From assembly GCA_958298945.1 (NCBI GenBank), contig OY282609.1, positions 27,687,212 to 27,751,211 on the forward strand: a stretch of 64,000 nt of DNA. The letters are read 5' to 3'. The position numbers and the translations under genes were made by a program. Below are positions 1 through 10,264 of the stretch, in pieces. The stretch's first letter is position 1; every line of letters starts with the position of its first letter. The stretch is from Atherix ibis (Eukaryota; Arthropoda; Insecta; Diptera; Athericidae). The notes under the pieces were generated by a model. The model had not been told where the DNA came from. It ran no database searches and saw nothing but the letters and a program-made list of their open reading frames with translations.

Positions 1-1474
1 TTTTCTATTCTACGGTCAAGAGAAGAAATTTTGGAAAGTCCTGAAATTGATGTAAATTAATTACAGCAAACGTAAAAATTGACTTAAAATTATTTTTTTC
101 GTTTCCTTTTACTGGGTTTTCCGGAAAATAAATTTAATAAATTATTTTTTGGAAAATTTTTCATAACAAAAAGTTTTTAATTATTTTTTTATTCCTTCAT
201 CTACTTCCAATGAATAATGCAGAAATTCGAATACTGACATTCAAAATATACGAAATATTTACTTTAAGATATTTCATATTTCACAAAGTGAATGTAGTTC
301 TTGTATCAGAACAAAACGGAAAGTGATGGTTGGTCCATCATCCCATCAAGAAATCATGCTTTAGTTGGAATGAAAATCGCATTGACAACAAAAAGGACCA
401 GAATCGAAATATAGCGATGAAGCGAAGACGTGTGTAGCAGGATTTAAGGACAACAAGGTTGATAAATTGTCTTTTAAATTGAGTACTTTGTGTTCTGCTA
501 AATTGAGCTTTATTGCTAAAGGCACTCTTCTGAAAATTTAAAAATTAATTCTCCCGAAAGATGTACATTTAGTACAAAGGACAGGCATTAGGAAAGATGG
601 GAACAACATCAGAAAATCACTGAAAGGGTTACGAAATCATTTCTGTGAAGTCGTAGAGTTTGAATCAATTTAGTTTAGCGCACATAGGATGACGAAAGGT
701 TCGATTGAGCATAGAATAATGATAGTGGCAAGGATGGCAAGAATAGAAATATTCCCTTTGTCAAATTAAGCTTTTTCAGTTCAATATAATTGTTGGGAGA
801 CTAAAGATATTCTGATACTTTTGTTCCGGACTGAACGAAACCGTATAAAAAAAAGGAACAGAAACGAAGATTTTTAATTTCATGTTTTTTTTTTATTTCT
901 GTCTTCTTAAAAAAAACAACTATTTTGAGAGGATTTGAAGAATAAAAAATTTATAGTCAAAAACTAACGGATTGGAAATGGATTCTTTGTGAATGGGGTT
1001 CGGTCAACTACGAGTAGTTTAGCCTTGCCACCAGAATGTCTAAATTATAGAACTGAATCGACGAAACAAAATAAAAATTTTCAAGGAGCGAAAGTGGAAG
1101 GTAACTTAGCCATTGCAAGTTTGGCATCCTAGTTGAAACCATAGAATTTTAATGATTTAATTAGAGTTTTGGGTCTATATAAACTTAGATATGACACTTA
1201 TCCACTGTATTGGTGGGAAATAGAGTACAAGTTCTTACTTACAGTTGGATCTATGCTTTCATTCAAGTTTTATGGGGTAAATTTTTTGAGTGACAGCAGA
1301 TTAGATCGATTAGAAGACCTTCTCAAAACTGAAGTGAAAATCACTCCAAAATCGAAAAGCAAACACGGTTTTAATACCCAAGGACTAAGGATACTTGAGG
1401 CAATGTTTTTTATAATCATTCTGAATGATGCGGCAACTGAGATTTGGTCAAGGCCTGCTCAATTAATATATTTT
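1..1474. other. AT-rich stretch with no supported gene
   Basis: I see no convincing coding region, RNA gene or terminal repeat here. The short open frames near 1170-1720 have no recognisable domain, and their distal part overlaps the reverse complement of a mariner relic. Confidence 0.5.
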
Positions 1475-1475
1475 A

Positions 1476-2337
1476 CCAGGTGTATAAGCATTAATGCGCT
1501 GTTTTTTAGTCAAAAAAACACATGTTTTTTCATAGAAACCAAAAACAAATTTATTCACAGTACTTGTCCTCGCTTTTTTCCATCTCTCGGGCAATTTGTG
1601 GATGTCACACCAAAAAAAATCCTTCTCTTTCGAGGCAAACCACTCATCAATCCATTTTCAAACTTCTTCGTAAGAATCGAAGTGCTGCTCAGCGAGCGCG
1701 TGACCCATCGACGAAAATAGGTGGTTGTCGGAAGTGGCCAGTTTTGGTGAATAAGCGAGATGGGGTAACACCCGTCAGTTGAGTGTCTCCAAGTAGTTTC
1801 GGACCATTTTTGACGTATGTGATAGTGCGTTGTCGTGGAGGAAAATCAGTTTGTCATGTCTTTGTTGATAATCCGTCCTTTTTTCACGCAGAGCACGGTG
1901 CAATTTGATCAATTGTTGGTGGTAGCGGTAGCATTGACAGTTTCACCAGGTTTCAACATCTCATAGTAGACGATACCCTGCAGATCCCACCAAACGCACA
2001 GCATCGTCTTCCGTCCGAAGCGATTTGGTCTTGTGGAAGATGTTGATGGTAGGCAGGGATCAACCCACGATTTCTTGCGATTTAGGTTTTTTTATTTGAT
2101 TTCTTCAAATTAAAGCAGAAAAGCAGAGCTCCCCGCATATGCTCAGTTTCTGGCACAAAACTAGACATGATTACCAAAGGAAAAATGTATGTTGTTGTAC
2201 GAAATTGTTGACAATGTGCACTGATTAATGTTGACAGATGTCAGACTCATAAAAAAAGTATGGCGTACTCATGGTAGCTTAATACGCTCACTCACGTCAT
2301 CTATAACCAAACAGCGGATTTAAGCTGATATACCTCG
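1476..2337 (-). mobile_element. Decayed mariner (irritans-type) relic
   Basis: Terminal inverted repeats resembling the other irritans-type copies in this window are visible at both ends (ccaggtgtataagc at 1476; the matching end near 2320-2337). On the minus strand the 5' untranslated leader, a few N-terminal transposase codons (2080-2165) and the C-terminal catalytic portion (1590-2080) match the copies at 40.5, 47.0 and 62.4 kb. The helix-turn-helix region and first catalytic aspartate segment are missing, and the rest carries frameshifts and stops, so this copy is not functional. Confidence 0.8.
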
Positions 2338-2643
2338 TAGACGATTAGGATTTGTGCTGAGGTCCTCCAGTTGTGTTTTCCCAAAATATCACTGATAACC
2401 TTGCTTTATCGAAGGCAGGACTTCCATTGAATGCAATCCGTGTAGACTTTCTGGACAGGATCGTTCTCATTCTTTTATAAAAGAGTGAGGAGGAGGACGG
2501 GGGGTTTGGTCGGTGTGCATGAATACTTTGAAGAATCATATTTTGAACATGGTCGAAAGATCCTTTTTATCAAATTGTAACGAATTGTCCTGCTGGTAGG
2601 CCCACTTTTATAAGAATATATGAGGACCAGCTGAGTTAGGCTG

Positions 2644-2819
2644 TATTGACTGAATTTCGTCTTGGACACCGACGCTGCCGCCCCGAACTTGTCCTACTTT
2701 AGTTCACAAATTAGCCCAAGACTTCTAGCCACTTGGCTGCCGACTTTATCTTGACCAACGTCCTTCGTACAGTCTTCTCAGATCGACCCATTATGTTGGT
2801 ATCATCGGAATAACGCCTC
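2644..2819 (-). mobile_element. Small LINE reverse-transcriptase fragment
   Basis: Read on the minus strand from about 2819, the translation begins RRYSDDTNIMGRS, which matches the YADD-type catalytic box of non-LTR reverse transcriptases (Y-x-D-D-T-D-I-I-G-R in related elements). About 30 further residues fit the same fold before stop codons appear. The sequence between 2340 and 2640 may belong to the same decayed element, but I cannot support a boundary. Assignment to a named LINE clade is not possible from this piece. Confidence 0.5.
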
Positions 2820-2829
2820 TTTTATATAA

Positions 2830-4030
2830 CATATGGGTTAAAGCACTCTCCCAGTCGTTTACAATATTTTCAAAAAGAATTTTGATACTGAATATTTTTA
2901 CCAAAACTTATGCACTGTTTTATTTATTTTTAGTCCAAGTAGGATCAATCAATATTTTGGGAAACGGTTATCAATCAGGCCAATATATATCGTTTATTGA
3001 TGTGTGATAAATAAATTATAAGTTTTGTTAGAGAAACAAAGGACTTCGAAGGGTTTGTATTTTAGGAATTGCAGGAGAGGCAGACACTTGTAATGTCTGC
3101 AAAGGAGACTTTTGAAGATAATTTTTCGTTAGCCGGCCGAAATGCTATAATAATCCATCATCGCCAACAAAATTCATTTAATGACCGTATAAATGTTAAA
3201 CGTTTTGGTTCTCGTATTTTTTCTCCCATCTCTCATCCCCCATCGTACGAATACATCTGCTTACATACGGTTAAGGTCTGTTTTTTCCTCCTTCTATAGA
3301 GTATGAATATTTGCGATAGTACATCATAGAAAGGAAAACACAACGGACTCATCCATTAGGATTTACAAAAGAAAATCTGAACAAATTAATGCCATGAATT
3401 TGATTTGTTCATTCACACTTTATATCCAGATTTTCATCTAATTATCGTTAATTTACGTTTTGCTATTGTAGTCGCTGCTATTAAAGCAGCACAGAAGAAT
3501 GTAGTGTAGCAAAAATAACCAGAAGGAAGCAGTTTATTTCTGAAAGGATCTTTCACTAAGCTGTAGAAAATATTAATTGCAAATTCAAATGGGCAATATT
3601 CGAATGTCTTTTGCTTCAAGTATGAAGAAAACACGAACTAAAAAAATCCAAGAAAAGAATCAGCAACGACAATTTAAGTCACGCAATCTCGCATTCCAAC
3701 TGATAGCGTGTAAGAATAGAAAATTAACTGATAGCGTGTAATATGGCCATTCACTAATGAAGTTGTAATTTCCAAAAATTGGTTCTTCCCAATTTAATAT
3801 ATTATAAAATGAGAATATCATATTAGCAGTAATATTCATAATTGAAATCGTAATGCTTAAATTTAATATTAACACTTGAATTTTTTATTTATTTGTATTT
3901 ATTTTCTGTTTTATTGAAATTTCGAACATACATATTTCTTTGGAAGGTGGACATTATTATTATTTTGGTAGTTTTTGGTAATGAATTGTTTTTCGTATAT
4001 TTGGGATTTCAAAAATAATATGAATATTGC
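2830..4030. other. AT-rich spacer, nothing recognised
   Basis: Low-complexity AT-rich sequence. A short direct repeat (gatagcgtgtaa, near 3703 and 3730) is the only structure seen. No coding region with a recognisable domain. Confidence 0.4.
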
Positions 4031-4035
4031 CGTAA

Positions 4036-4990
4036 GAAAGCGGGTGATTTTTTAGGCGTTTGGTTTTAAAATTTAAAAAAAATCAAAGAAAAATTACAAA
4101 AGTGTATACAATTTTTATTGGAGTCAATAAATCAATATTTGCCATTTACTTTTTAAAGATTATTTCATGAAAATATTGGCCAACGACTGATCGATGCGAG
4201 AGCTCCAACTTTGAACAACTTTTTCGATCATCTCGGTTAGTATCTTGCTAATAAGACGTTTTATTTTCCAAGACTACACATACAAGTGAGACGCTGGTTT
4301 ATCGGTAGAGATGGGTGACTTCACGTAGCCCCATAAAAAAATAGTCTTGAGGCGTCAAATCGCACCGGTCCGAAACGTGAGATAATTTTGCTCACCGAAC
4401 GCATCTCTCAATATGTTCATATGCTGTGTGGCATGTAGCCCCTTAATTTTAGAAACCACATATCGAACAGATGCAGTTCTTGCATTTTGTACAGAAAAAG
4501 GTTCGAAATCATCGAGCGATAGCGGGCGCCATTGACGGTTACGCTGCGGCCAGCTTCATCTTTATAGAAATACGGACCGAACCGATGATAAACCGGACCG
4601 AACAGTGCATTTTTCTGGGTGCAATTGTAGTTCTGATTTTGCCTGTGCTTGTCCATCAGACCAAATGCGTCCATTTTGCTTGATCATATACCCATTTCTA
4701 CCAGAAATGAGCTTCGTCGCTAAACGAAATTTTTTCGTAAAAAAAACGGATTTTCCTTAAGTTGTTCTAAGATTCACTTACCGAAAATTCGACGCTTTGA
4801 CAGGTCGTTCGGCTTCAGTTCTTGCACAAGCTGTATTTTATATGCTTTCAGCCCAAGATCCTTGCACGTAGTAGAGTAAGACAATCCCAATTGCTGTGAA
4901 CAGGGAAGCGTGGACAACAAAATGTCTTGGACGCTACGGCAGCAAAATTTTTCTCTGTTGCACTCTACGCACACGGGTTTTGTGTTTTGA
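4036..4990 (-). mobile_element. Tc1/mariner-superfamily transposase relic
   Basis: The minus strand encodes scattered pieces of a transposase: a segment around 4540-4620 with the G-P-Y-F-x-x-D-A-G-x-x-V-T-V-N-G-x-R-Y motif, a segment near 4430-4480 resembling DMWFxQxG, and a segment near 4320-4360 resembling the L-T-P-x-D-Y-F-x-x-G-x-x-K box with the last catalytic acid. These motifs are typical of a widespread insect mariner-like family distinct from the irritans-type copies elsewhere in the window. Frame changes and stops break the gene repeatedly. A possible terminal repeat lies at 4039 (gcgggtgattttttaggcg); the other end is unclear. Confidence 0.7.
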
Positions 4991-5084
4991 TGTCCACTAG
5001 TGTAAAATTACTGCGAAATTTTATTACTCTGGCTTGAATTGCTGGCTCAGTAGTAGATTGATTATGACGAGCATAAAATAGTCG

Positions 5085-6220
5085 AAAATTCAAATCTTTA
5101 ATAAAAAATTTACTGAGAAATATAGTATTTTGAGTTCGATTTAAGCAATTCTTTTATTAAAAATCTTTGGAAATAGGAAAACAATTAATTTTCCCTTTTC
5201 CTTTTTTATATTTTTTGCAGAATTTTATGAAAAAAACGCATTAAAGACATTTTAGGTAATTTGCAAATAGTAAAAAGTACACGGTTCAGGAAGGAAGACT
5301 TAAATATTTACATTTGGTTTTCTTTTTTACAATAGAAGGAAATTTTTAATATATTTACTAAATTGTATCTTAGACATTTTTAAAAATAAACACTCTTCTT
5401 CTTTATTTTCTATGTTAACTCATATAATTTTTGAAGAAATTTTTGAATGCAACTTAAAATTTTTAATGAAATTTTCTTACAAAAATTCGTTAGACAAAAT
5501 GAATTTTCCGCTTTTTGAAGTGAAAAACGATTGCTTTTGCGGAGAATTGAAGGAGAACTTACTGATGTTAGCCAGAGCGAAATCTATTGTCTACTTGCAT
5601 TTTCTCCGATGACTAAGGGGAGATTTTATTCACTGCTCAAGCACAGCCAACGACGTTTTCATTTGTACCATAGGTTCGAATATTCGATAATGTGTAATTT
5701 CTCCGCTTTGTTCATTCAAGACTACTTGAATGGAACGAAATTCATTTTTTGGTTCATTTCAGTTCCTATAGCAAAGGGGAAAGTACGTCGACTTCGTAAT
5801 TATGTGAAATTATCAGTTTTATTAGTAAAAAAAGAGAAAAGTTTGCACTTTTTGGAAATAATCTTACTTAAAAGAATTTTAATTTACAAAAGTGCAGTCT
5901 TTTTTCCCTAATAAACCGTTTAAATGTGTTTGTTAGGTTTTTGTTTTACATAAATTATTTGCGCTAAAGCAATTATGCATATTCTTATAAGAATACATTT
6001 GCGATTTGATTTTTCCATAGAAAATAAGGGACTATTTTCAAATAGCTAAAATTGTATATTTTGTTCGCAAAATTAATAGTTTTTGTTGTATTTCGAAAAA
6101 ATATTCATTTTTGTTCAAAACGCCCTGCGGTACCAATAGCACCACGACTTTGAATGGAATGAAGTTCATTTTTTGGTTAATTTCAGTTCGAGTAGCAAAG
6201 GGGAAGGTGTCAATGATGTT
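5085..6220. repeat. Unit flank module (copy 1)
   Basis: AT-rich module repeated at 15345-16090, 30665-32105 and 50800-51870. Within it, a segment near 5735-5790 and another near 6145-6205 resemble each other (both run from gaatggaa through a tttcagtt stretch to agcaaagggg), an old internal duplication. Open frames here are short and have no recognisable domain. No function can be assigned. Confidence 0.6.
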
Positions 6221-6972
6221 CGAGGTCTGTTCAAAAATTATCGCGAATTTTGAATTTCCGCACGTTACGTATATTCGATTTTTGATTTTTTTGTGGCGTT
6301 ATGTTGGTACTCATGTCTCTCACTTATGCCGACAAGTTCAGCCATTTTGAATGTTCAGTTAATTTTTGACAGCTGCTTTGCTTGTACGTGTTTTGGCTCG
6401 TCTTCGATTTTTGCTCAATTTCGACCAAAAACAGCAGCACATTAACATTGCTAAGGAGCTGTTGGACTCTGTCCGCGACGAATCAAATTTGCTCGAGAGG
6501 GTCATAACTGGAGACGAATCATGGGTTTATGGTTATGGCGTGGAAACCAAAGCTCAATCATCCCAATGGAAGCTGCCGCACGAGCCAAGACCGAAAAAAG
6601 CGCGCCAAGTTCGGTCGAATGTGAAGGTTTTGCTTACAGTTTTCTTCGATTGCAGGGGCGTGGTGCATCTTGCAACAGGGTAGAACGGTCAATAAGTAAT
6701 ATTACCTGCAGGAAGCAATCCGCCAGAAACGCCCGGATTTGTGGAAGAACAAAAATTGGCTTTTGCACCATGATAACGCCCCTGCTCCACACATCGTTGG
6801 TTGTGGGCGAATTTTTGGCGAAAAGCAACACACTAATAAAGCCGCAGCCACCGTATTCCCCAGATCTGGTTCCCTGTGACTTTTTCTTGTTCCCGAAACA
6901 GATTTTTTGATCCAAAATACGTTTAAGCAAAGCAGCTGTCAAAAATTAACTGAACATTCAAAATGGCCGAAC
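6221..6972 (+). mobile_element. Rearranged mariner (DD34D type) fragment, copy 1
   Basis: The 5' terminus (cgaggtctgttcaaaaatta, 6221) and leader are followed directly by the C-terminal half of a transposase; the N-terminal DNA-binding half is missing. The translation includes ITGDESWVYGY with the first catalytic aspartate, and further on the D-L-V-P-C-D-F-F-L-F-P box with the third. The middle is frameshifted around 6665-6715. After the last box the 3' end is replaced by an inverted copy of the leader (6916-6972 against 6335-6392). The same arrangement is present at 16.1 kb and, strongly deleted, at 32.1 kb, so it predates the tandem duplication. Confidence 0.8.
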
Positions 6973-7009
6973 TAGAAAATTAATTAAAGAAAAAATAAGA
7001 AAATTGTTT

Positions 7010-7034
7010 TTTTATTGCACAAAACATTTTTATT
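7010..7034 (-). terminator. Poly(A) signals of gene A1
   Basis: Two AATAAA hexamers on the minus strand (7029-7034 and about 7010-7015) lie about 50-70 nt downstream of the A1 stop codon. The same arrangement is kept downstream of A2 and A3. Confidence 0.6.
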
Positions 7035-7081
7035 TCAAAATTTCAATAAAATCAAAAAAAATATTTTTACAATAAAGTATA

Positions 7082-8047
7082 TCAATTTAAACAATTGTTT
7101 AATTCTTCAATTGGACCATTCCATTTTTCTTGTACCATTTCTAACCAATCTGGTAAGCAACTCTTCAATTTATTATAATCAGTTCCCAAATCTGCCCAAA
7201 TATTTTCAGCTTTTGGAACTGCTGTTTCAATGAATTTCTCCATCTCTGTAACTTTGTCTTCCAAAAGTTTTTTGTGGCATAAATGAGCTGTTTCGCCAAG
7301 CAAATTGCATCGGTCCCAGTTCTTTCTAATACTGTTAAACATTTCTCTAACCTTTCTGATAAGCTGAAGTCCTTGCGGTAATCTTTTCCTGGCCGCTGTG
7401 AACTTCGGACCAATGCACTCTCTCAACTCTTTAATCTGCGTTCCTCTAAGGGTATTAAAGACTCGAATATGACTTCCGCAATTTTTGTGGCTCATTTTTT
7501 TAGATTTTTCTATTAGTCTGTCGACAGCACCACGTAATAAATTAATTTCACTTATGCCCTGTACTAAGGTCTTTTTCTTATGCTCCTTAAGTTTATTCAT
7601 AATCTTTCTATTTTTTCTTTGCAAAGTATTCATTTTTCTAACTAGTGGAGCAACTCTATCGTAAATTAATCTGTGACTATTAGTCATACCACTATTAAGA
7701 TCGTTCTGAACACTTTTTAATGCACTAAAAATGTTTTCCATTGCTGGCCATATTTTTCCCTCATTCAGCTTTACCCATGCATCATCGAAGAATGTCGTCG
7801 TCTTGTTGTCAATCTCCGAAGCTCTGTTTTGGAACATTTTCCAAACCATGGTAACCAAATCTTTTGTTTTAACTCTTACACCGGCAACCTTTTGAGTCTT
7901 TTCAGAATTTATCAAATTTAATACAAAATCGTAGTTTGTTGCCTCCTTTTCACCCTCTTCTGGATCTTCTATTTCATCTTTAATTTCTTCGCAATATATC
8001 AACTGCAAAATAACAGCTGATAACAGCAAAAAGAATACAATTTTCAT
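7082..8047 (-). CDS. Secreted six-cysteine protein, family A (copy A1)
   Basis: I do not recognise this protein by name. It is 321 residues from a single exon starting with ATG at 8047. A hydrophobic signal peptide occupies residues 1-19 (cleavage probably just before the Glu-Glu that follows YC). An acidic stretch follows (20-36), then a charged, helix-rich middle. The C-terminal domain holds six cysteines at 190, 211, 247, 257, 297 and 319, the last two residues from the end; families B and C share the pattern, so the three are paralogues. One N-glycosylation sequon (NKT, 81-83) is visible. The even cysteine count suggests three disulfides, which is inference. The encoded protein is identical to A2. 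The start is supported by the TATA/initiator pair upstream. The role is unknown; a secreted product of a gland, gut or haemolymph is plausible but unproven. Confidence 0.9.
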   Translation of the reverse strand: MKIVFFLLLSAVILQLIYCEEIKDEIEDPEEGEKEATNYDFVLNLINSEKTQKVAGVRVKTKDLVTMVWKMFQNRASEIDNKTTTFFDDAWVKLNEGKIWPAMENIFSALKSVQNDLNSGMTNSHRLIYDRVAPLVRKMNTLQRKNRKIMNKLKEHKKKTLVQGISEINLLRGAVDRLIEKSKKMSHKNCGSHIRVFNTLRGTQIKELRECIGPKFTAARKRLPQGLQLIRKVREMFNSIRKNWDRCNLLGETAHLCHKKLLEDKVTEMEKFIETAVPKAENIWADLGTDYNKLKSCLPDWLEMVQEKWNGPIEELNNCLN

Positions 8048-8078
8048 ATTGACTATCTGAAACTAATTACCAAGCTCC

Positions 8079-8116
8079 AACTGATACGTATCCATTAAAT
8101 TGGAGCTATTTATATG
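8079..8116 (-). promoter_or_regulatory. Core promoter of A1 (TATA + initiator)
   Basis: On the minus strand TATAAATA begins at 8114 and an ATCAGTT initiator has its CA at 8083-8082, giving TATA to start spacing of 32 bp and a 5' UTR of about 34 nt. B and C genes have the same layout with the same 32 bp spacing. Confidence 0.75.
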
Positions 8117-8119
8117 AAA

Positions 8120-9130
8120 TTTTTATTTGAATAAGTCGACTGCGAAATATGATGTACATATAAAATTTTACCACTTTTATTTGATGTTGCTGGGTTTTTT
8201 TCTCCTCTTTTTTTCCATATACCCAAAATATAATATAAACAATTTTGAATGAATTTCAATGTCTTATCATGTTATTTTCGTTTTTAAGACCTAACTATAT
8301 GAACAAACGTGAATATGTCAATATTAATTTAGCTGTTTCTCTAACAATATTTATAAACATTTCTCAAATAGAATTTAGAAAAAATTGAACAAAAATTATT
8401 ATGAAGATTTTAAATTTGTTCATTATCAAATTATAATAAAAAATATTATATTTTTGATGAAAATTGGTTTTAGTTTTACCATTGTGTAGTCTCCAAACAT
8501 ATGTGATCACTATTTAATCTTCTTGTTGAATCTTAGTTCTCGACTAATTATGATTATGTGTCGATATTGTACTCAATTTGTGCATACACGTTAAGGTACT
8601 ACAAGATTGCGCTCAAAACTTTACTATTTTGAGGATTATCCATATCGATGCTGCAATTGATTAAGTTTGCGATAGAAACTATTTCGATAACTTCAAATTT
8701 TATACGATGACAATGAAATAATTTTGTATTGTAAAGAAAAGTGCAACAGAAAATTCTCTCAACAAAATCGAAAGAAAACTGGAACAGAAGTTCGTCTAAA
8801 TTCGATTTAATATTTTGTTTTTCCTAGTGACATCGACATTTCCAGAACAGTTTTAGGTTTTAGTGAAGGTGTTGGATAGTAACAGTATGTAATTAAGCAC
8901 ATATAATACATCACAGTTTGTAGAATACTTAAATATAACAAAAAAAAACCAAAGAGATTTAAATACTTATTTTTTAACAAAAAGTGAAATGCAATTTGCC
9001 TTAGCACTGATGGATGCTTAACTTCACTTAATATGGTATATATTTAATTAAGAAATTCAAAATTTTCATCAGCAATATAATTATAGTTAAATTCTTATAA
9101 TTTCTTTAAAAAAAATAACGAGTACCTTGC
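8120..9130. other. A-B intergenic spacer
   Basis: AT-rich spacer conserved in all four units (18040-18432 plus 23721-24340; 37890-38900; 51895-52850). A roughly 66-codon minus-strand frame at 8807-9007 recurs but has no ATG start. The gypsy element of unit 2 is inserted at the point corresponding to about 8513. No gene is supported. Confidence 0.5.
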
Positions 9131-9137
9131 ATATATA

Positions 9138-9143
9138 TTTATT
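9138..9143 (-). terminator. Poly(A) signal of gene B1
   Basis: AATAAA on the minus strand about 55 nt beyond the B1 stop codon. Confidence 0.5.
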
Positions 9144-9196
9144 TTATCAAAAAATATTTAATACACAAATTGGAATGCAATATTGTTAATATTCTT

Positions 9197-10192
9197 CTAA
9201 TTATTTATACATCCTCTGAAATTATTTATTAGTGTTTCCCATTTTGTTTTGACATCTGTAACCCAACTTAGCGAGCATTTACCCATATTGTCGACTAATT
9301 CATTCCATCTGGTAATTAAGTCTGGGATATCATTAACAGCTGTTTTAATTATTTTTGCGAGCGGTGGTATTGCTACACCTATAATGGCCACATAACAGAC
9401 AGGTGCTGCAGGACCAGTTACTGTACACGCAGCGTAACCATCTTTAACATTCTTAAAAAGAGTCTTAATATTTTTTACTGTATCTCGAATTACTTTTACA
9501 GTATCTTTAATTACTTTAACTGGTCTCGTTGTGCAATTTTTCAAGTGGTCAATATCTTCCTTTCCAGCATTAATAAATACTGGACCATAGTACTTAACAC
9601 ACTCTATCGCTTTTGCAGCACCAGATTTTTTTGCCATCTCCATTTCTTCTTTTACGGTTGTTTCATAACTTTTCAAAGTGACACTTCCATCCTCATATGT
9701 TTTGTCAGAGTTTTTTTCAACTCCTTTGTTACCCTCTTCATTACTTTCACTTTGATTTTCCAGTTCCTTAACTTGAGGCGCTAGTGTTTCGACTAATCCA
9801 GTTATAGCTGCATCCAAAAATATATCCAAAGGATTTAAAATAAAGTCCATTGCCTTTTCCACTCCTTCCCAAATTTTCTTGGCTGCTCCTAATATATCTC
9901 CGGATTTAATCATTTGCCAAGTATCTACGAAAAACTCTTTCACACCTTTAGCAATATCTGCCAAGCTCCGTTTAAATGCACCCCATGCATTTGAGAAGAA
10001 TTCTCCAATTTTATTAAAAGCCTCTTTAAGCACATTAAGCAGTTTTTCAGGATTTGTTATTGTTTCCCAGAAGTCGGACCACCATCCTTTTCGATCAACC
10101 GCAATCGCCGTAGTTTCTCCTTGCCCTGCTGGCATAGAATATGCCAACTGAAGGATCACAGTTGCGATCACCAAGAACAATACTAATTTCAT
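9197..10192 (-). CDS. Secreted six-cysteine protein, family B (copy B1)
   Basis: An unrecognised 331-residue, single-exon protein. Residues 1-19 form a signal peptide with predicted cleavage after AYS. Residues 36-120 are rich in Trp and Phe (GWWSDFWETI and later repeats of W and FF) and look like a series of amphipathic helices, unlike the N-terminal half of families A and C. A polar, acidic linker follows (140-190). The C-terminal domain has cysteines at 198, 220, 256, 266, 306 and 328, matching A and C with one extra residue in the first gap. A hydrophobic run lies between cysteines 4 and 5 (about 268-282). Sequons NQS (146) and NCT (219) are visible. The protein is identical to B2. Function is unknown; membrane-active behaviour of the N-terminal helices is only a guess. 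Confidence 0.9.
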   Translation of the reverse strand: MKLVLFLVIATVILQLAYSMPAGQGETTAIAVDRKGWWSDFWETITNPEKLLNVLKEAFNKIGEFFSNAWGAFKRSLADIAKGVKEFFVDTWQMIKSGDILGAAKKIWEGVEKAMDFILNPLDIFLDAAITGLVETLAPQVKELENQSESNEEGNKGVEKNSDKTYEDGSVTLKSYETTVKEEMEMAKKSGAAKAIECVKYYGPVFINAGKEDIDHLKNCTTRPVKVIKDTVKVIRDTVKNIKTLFKNVKDGYAACTVTGPAAPVCYVAIIGVAIPPLAKIIKTAVNDIPDLITRWNELVDNMGKCSLSWVTDVKTKWETLINNFRGCINN

Positions 10193-10223
10193 GTTGATTA
10201 TTTGAAGCTAACTATTAGGATTC

Positions 10224-10260
10224 AACTGATATCAGCCAATGAGAATTGGACTATTTATAT
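10224..10260 (-). promoter_or_regulatory. Core promoter of B1 (TATA + initiator)
   Basis: Minus-strand TATAAATA begins at 10259; the TCAGTT initiator has its A at 10227, again 32 bp apart. The 5' UTR (about 35 nt) resembles those of A and C. Confidence 0.75.
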
Positions 10261-10264
10261 AAAA

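Noticed and set aside
1169..1720. 183-codon plus-strand frame at the window start
   Set aside because: No ATG at its start, no domain, and its second half lies antisense to a mariner relic.
5412..5911. Overlapping plus-strand frames of 66 and 126 codons in the flank module
   Set aside because: No domain, no signal peptide, and the frames are broken or deleted in units 2 and 4; more likely chance frames in AT-rich repeat.
8807..9007. 66-codon hydrophobic minus-strand frame recurring beside every B gene (also 23.9, 38.6 and 52.5 kb)
   Set aside because: It starts at GTG, not ATG, its reading length differs between copies, and the recurrence is explained by duplication of the whole unit.
9545..10151. 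Antisense open frames over the B genes (also over the A and C genes)
   Set aside because: They are exact shadows of the minus-strand coding regions and vary with them.
7082..10192. Idea that A, B or C are venom, antimicrobial or pore-forming proteins
   Set aside because: Signal peptides, cysteines and amphipathic helices are compatible, but no diagnostic motif of any such family is present; function left unassigned.
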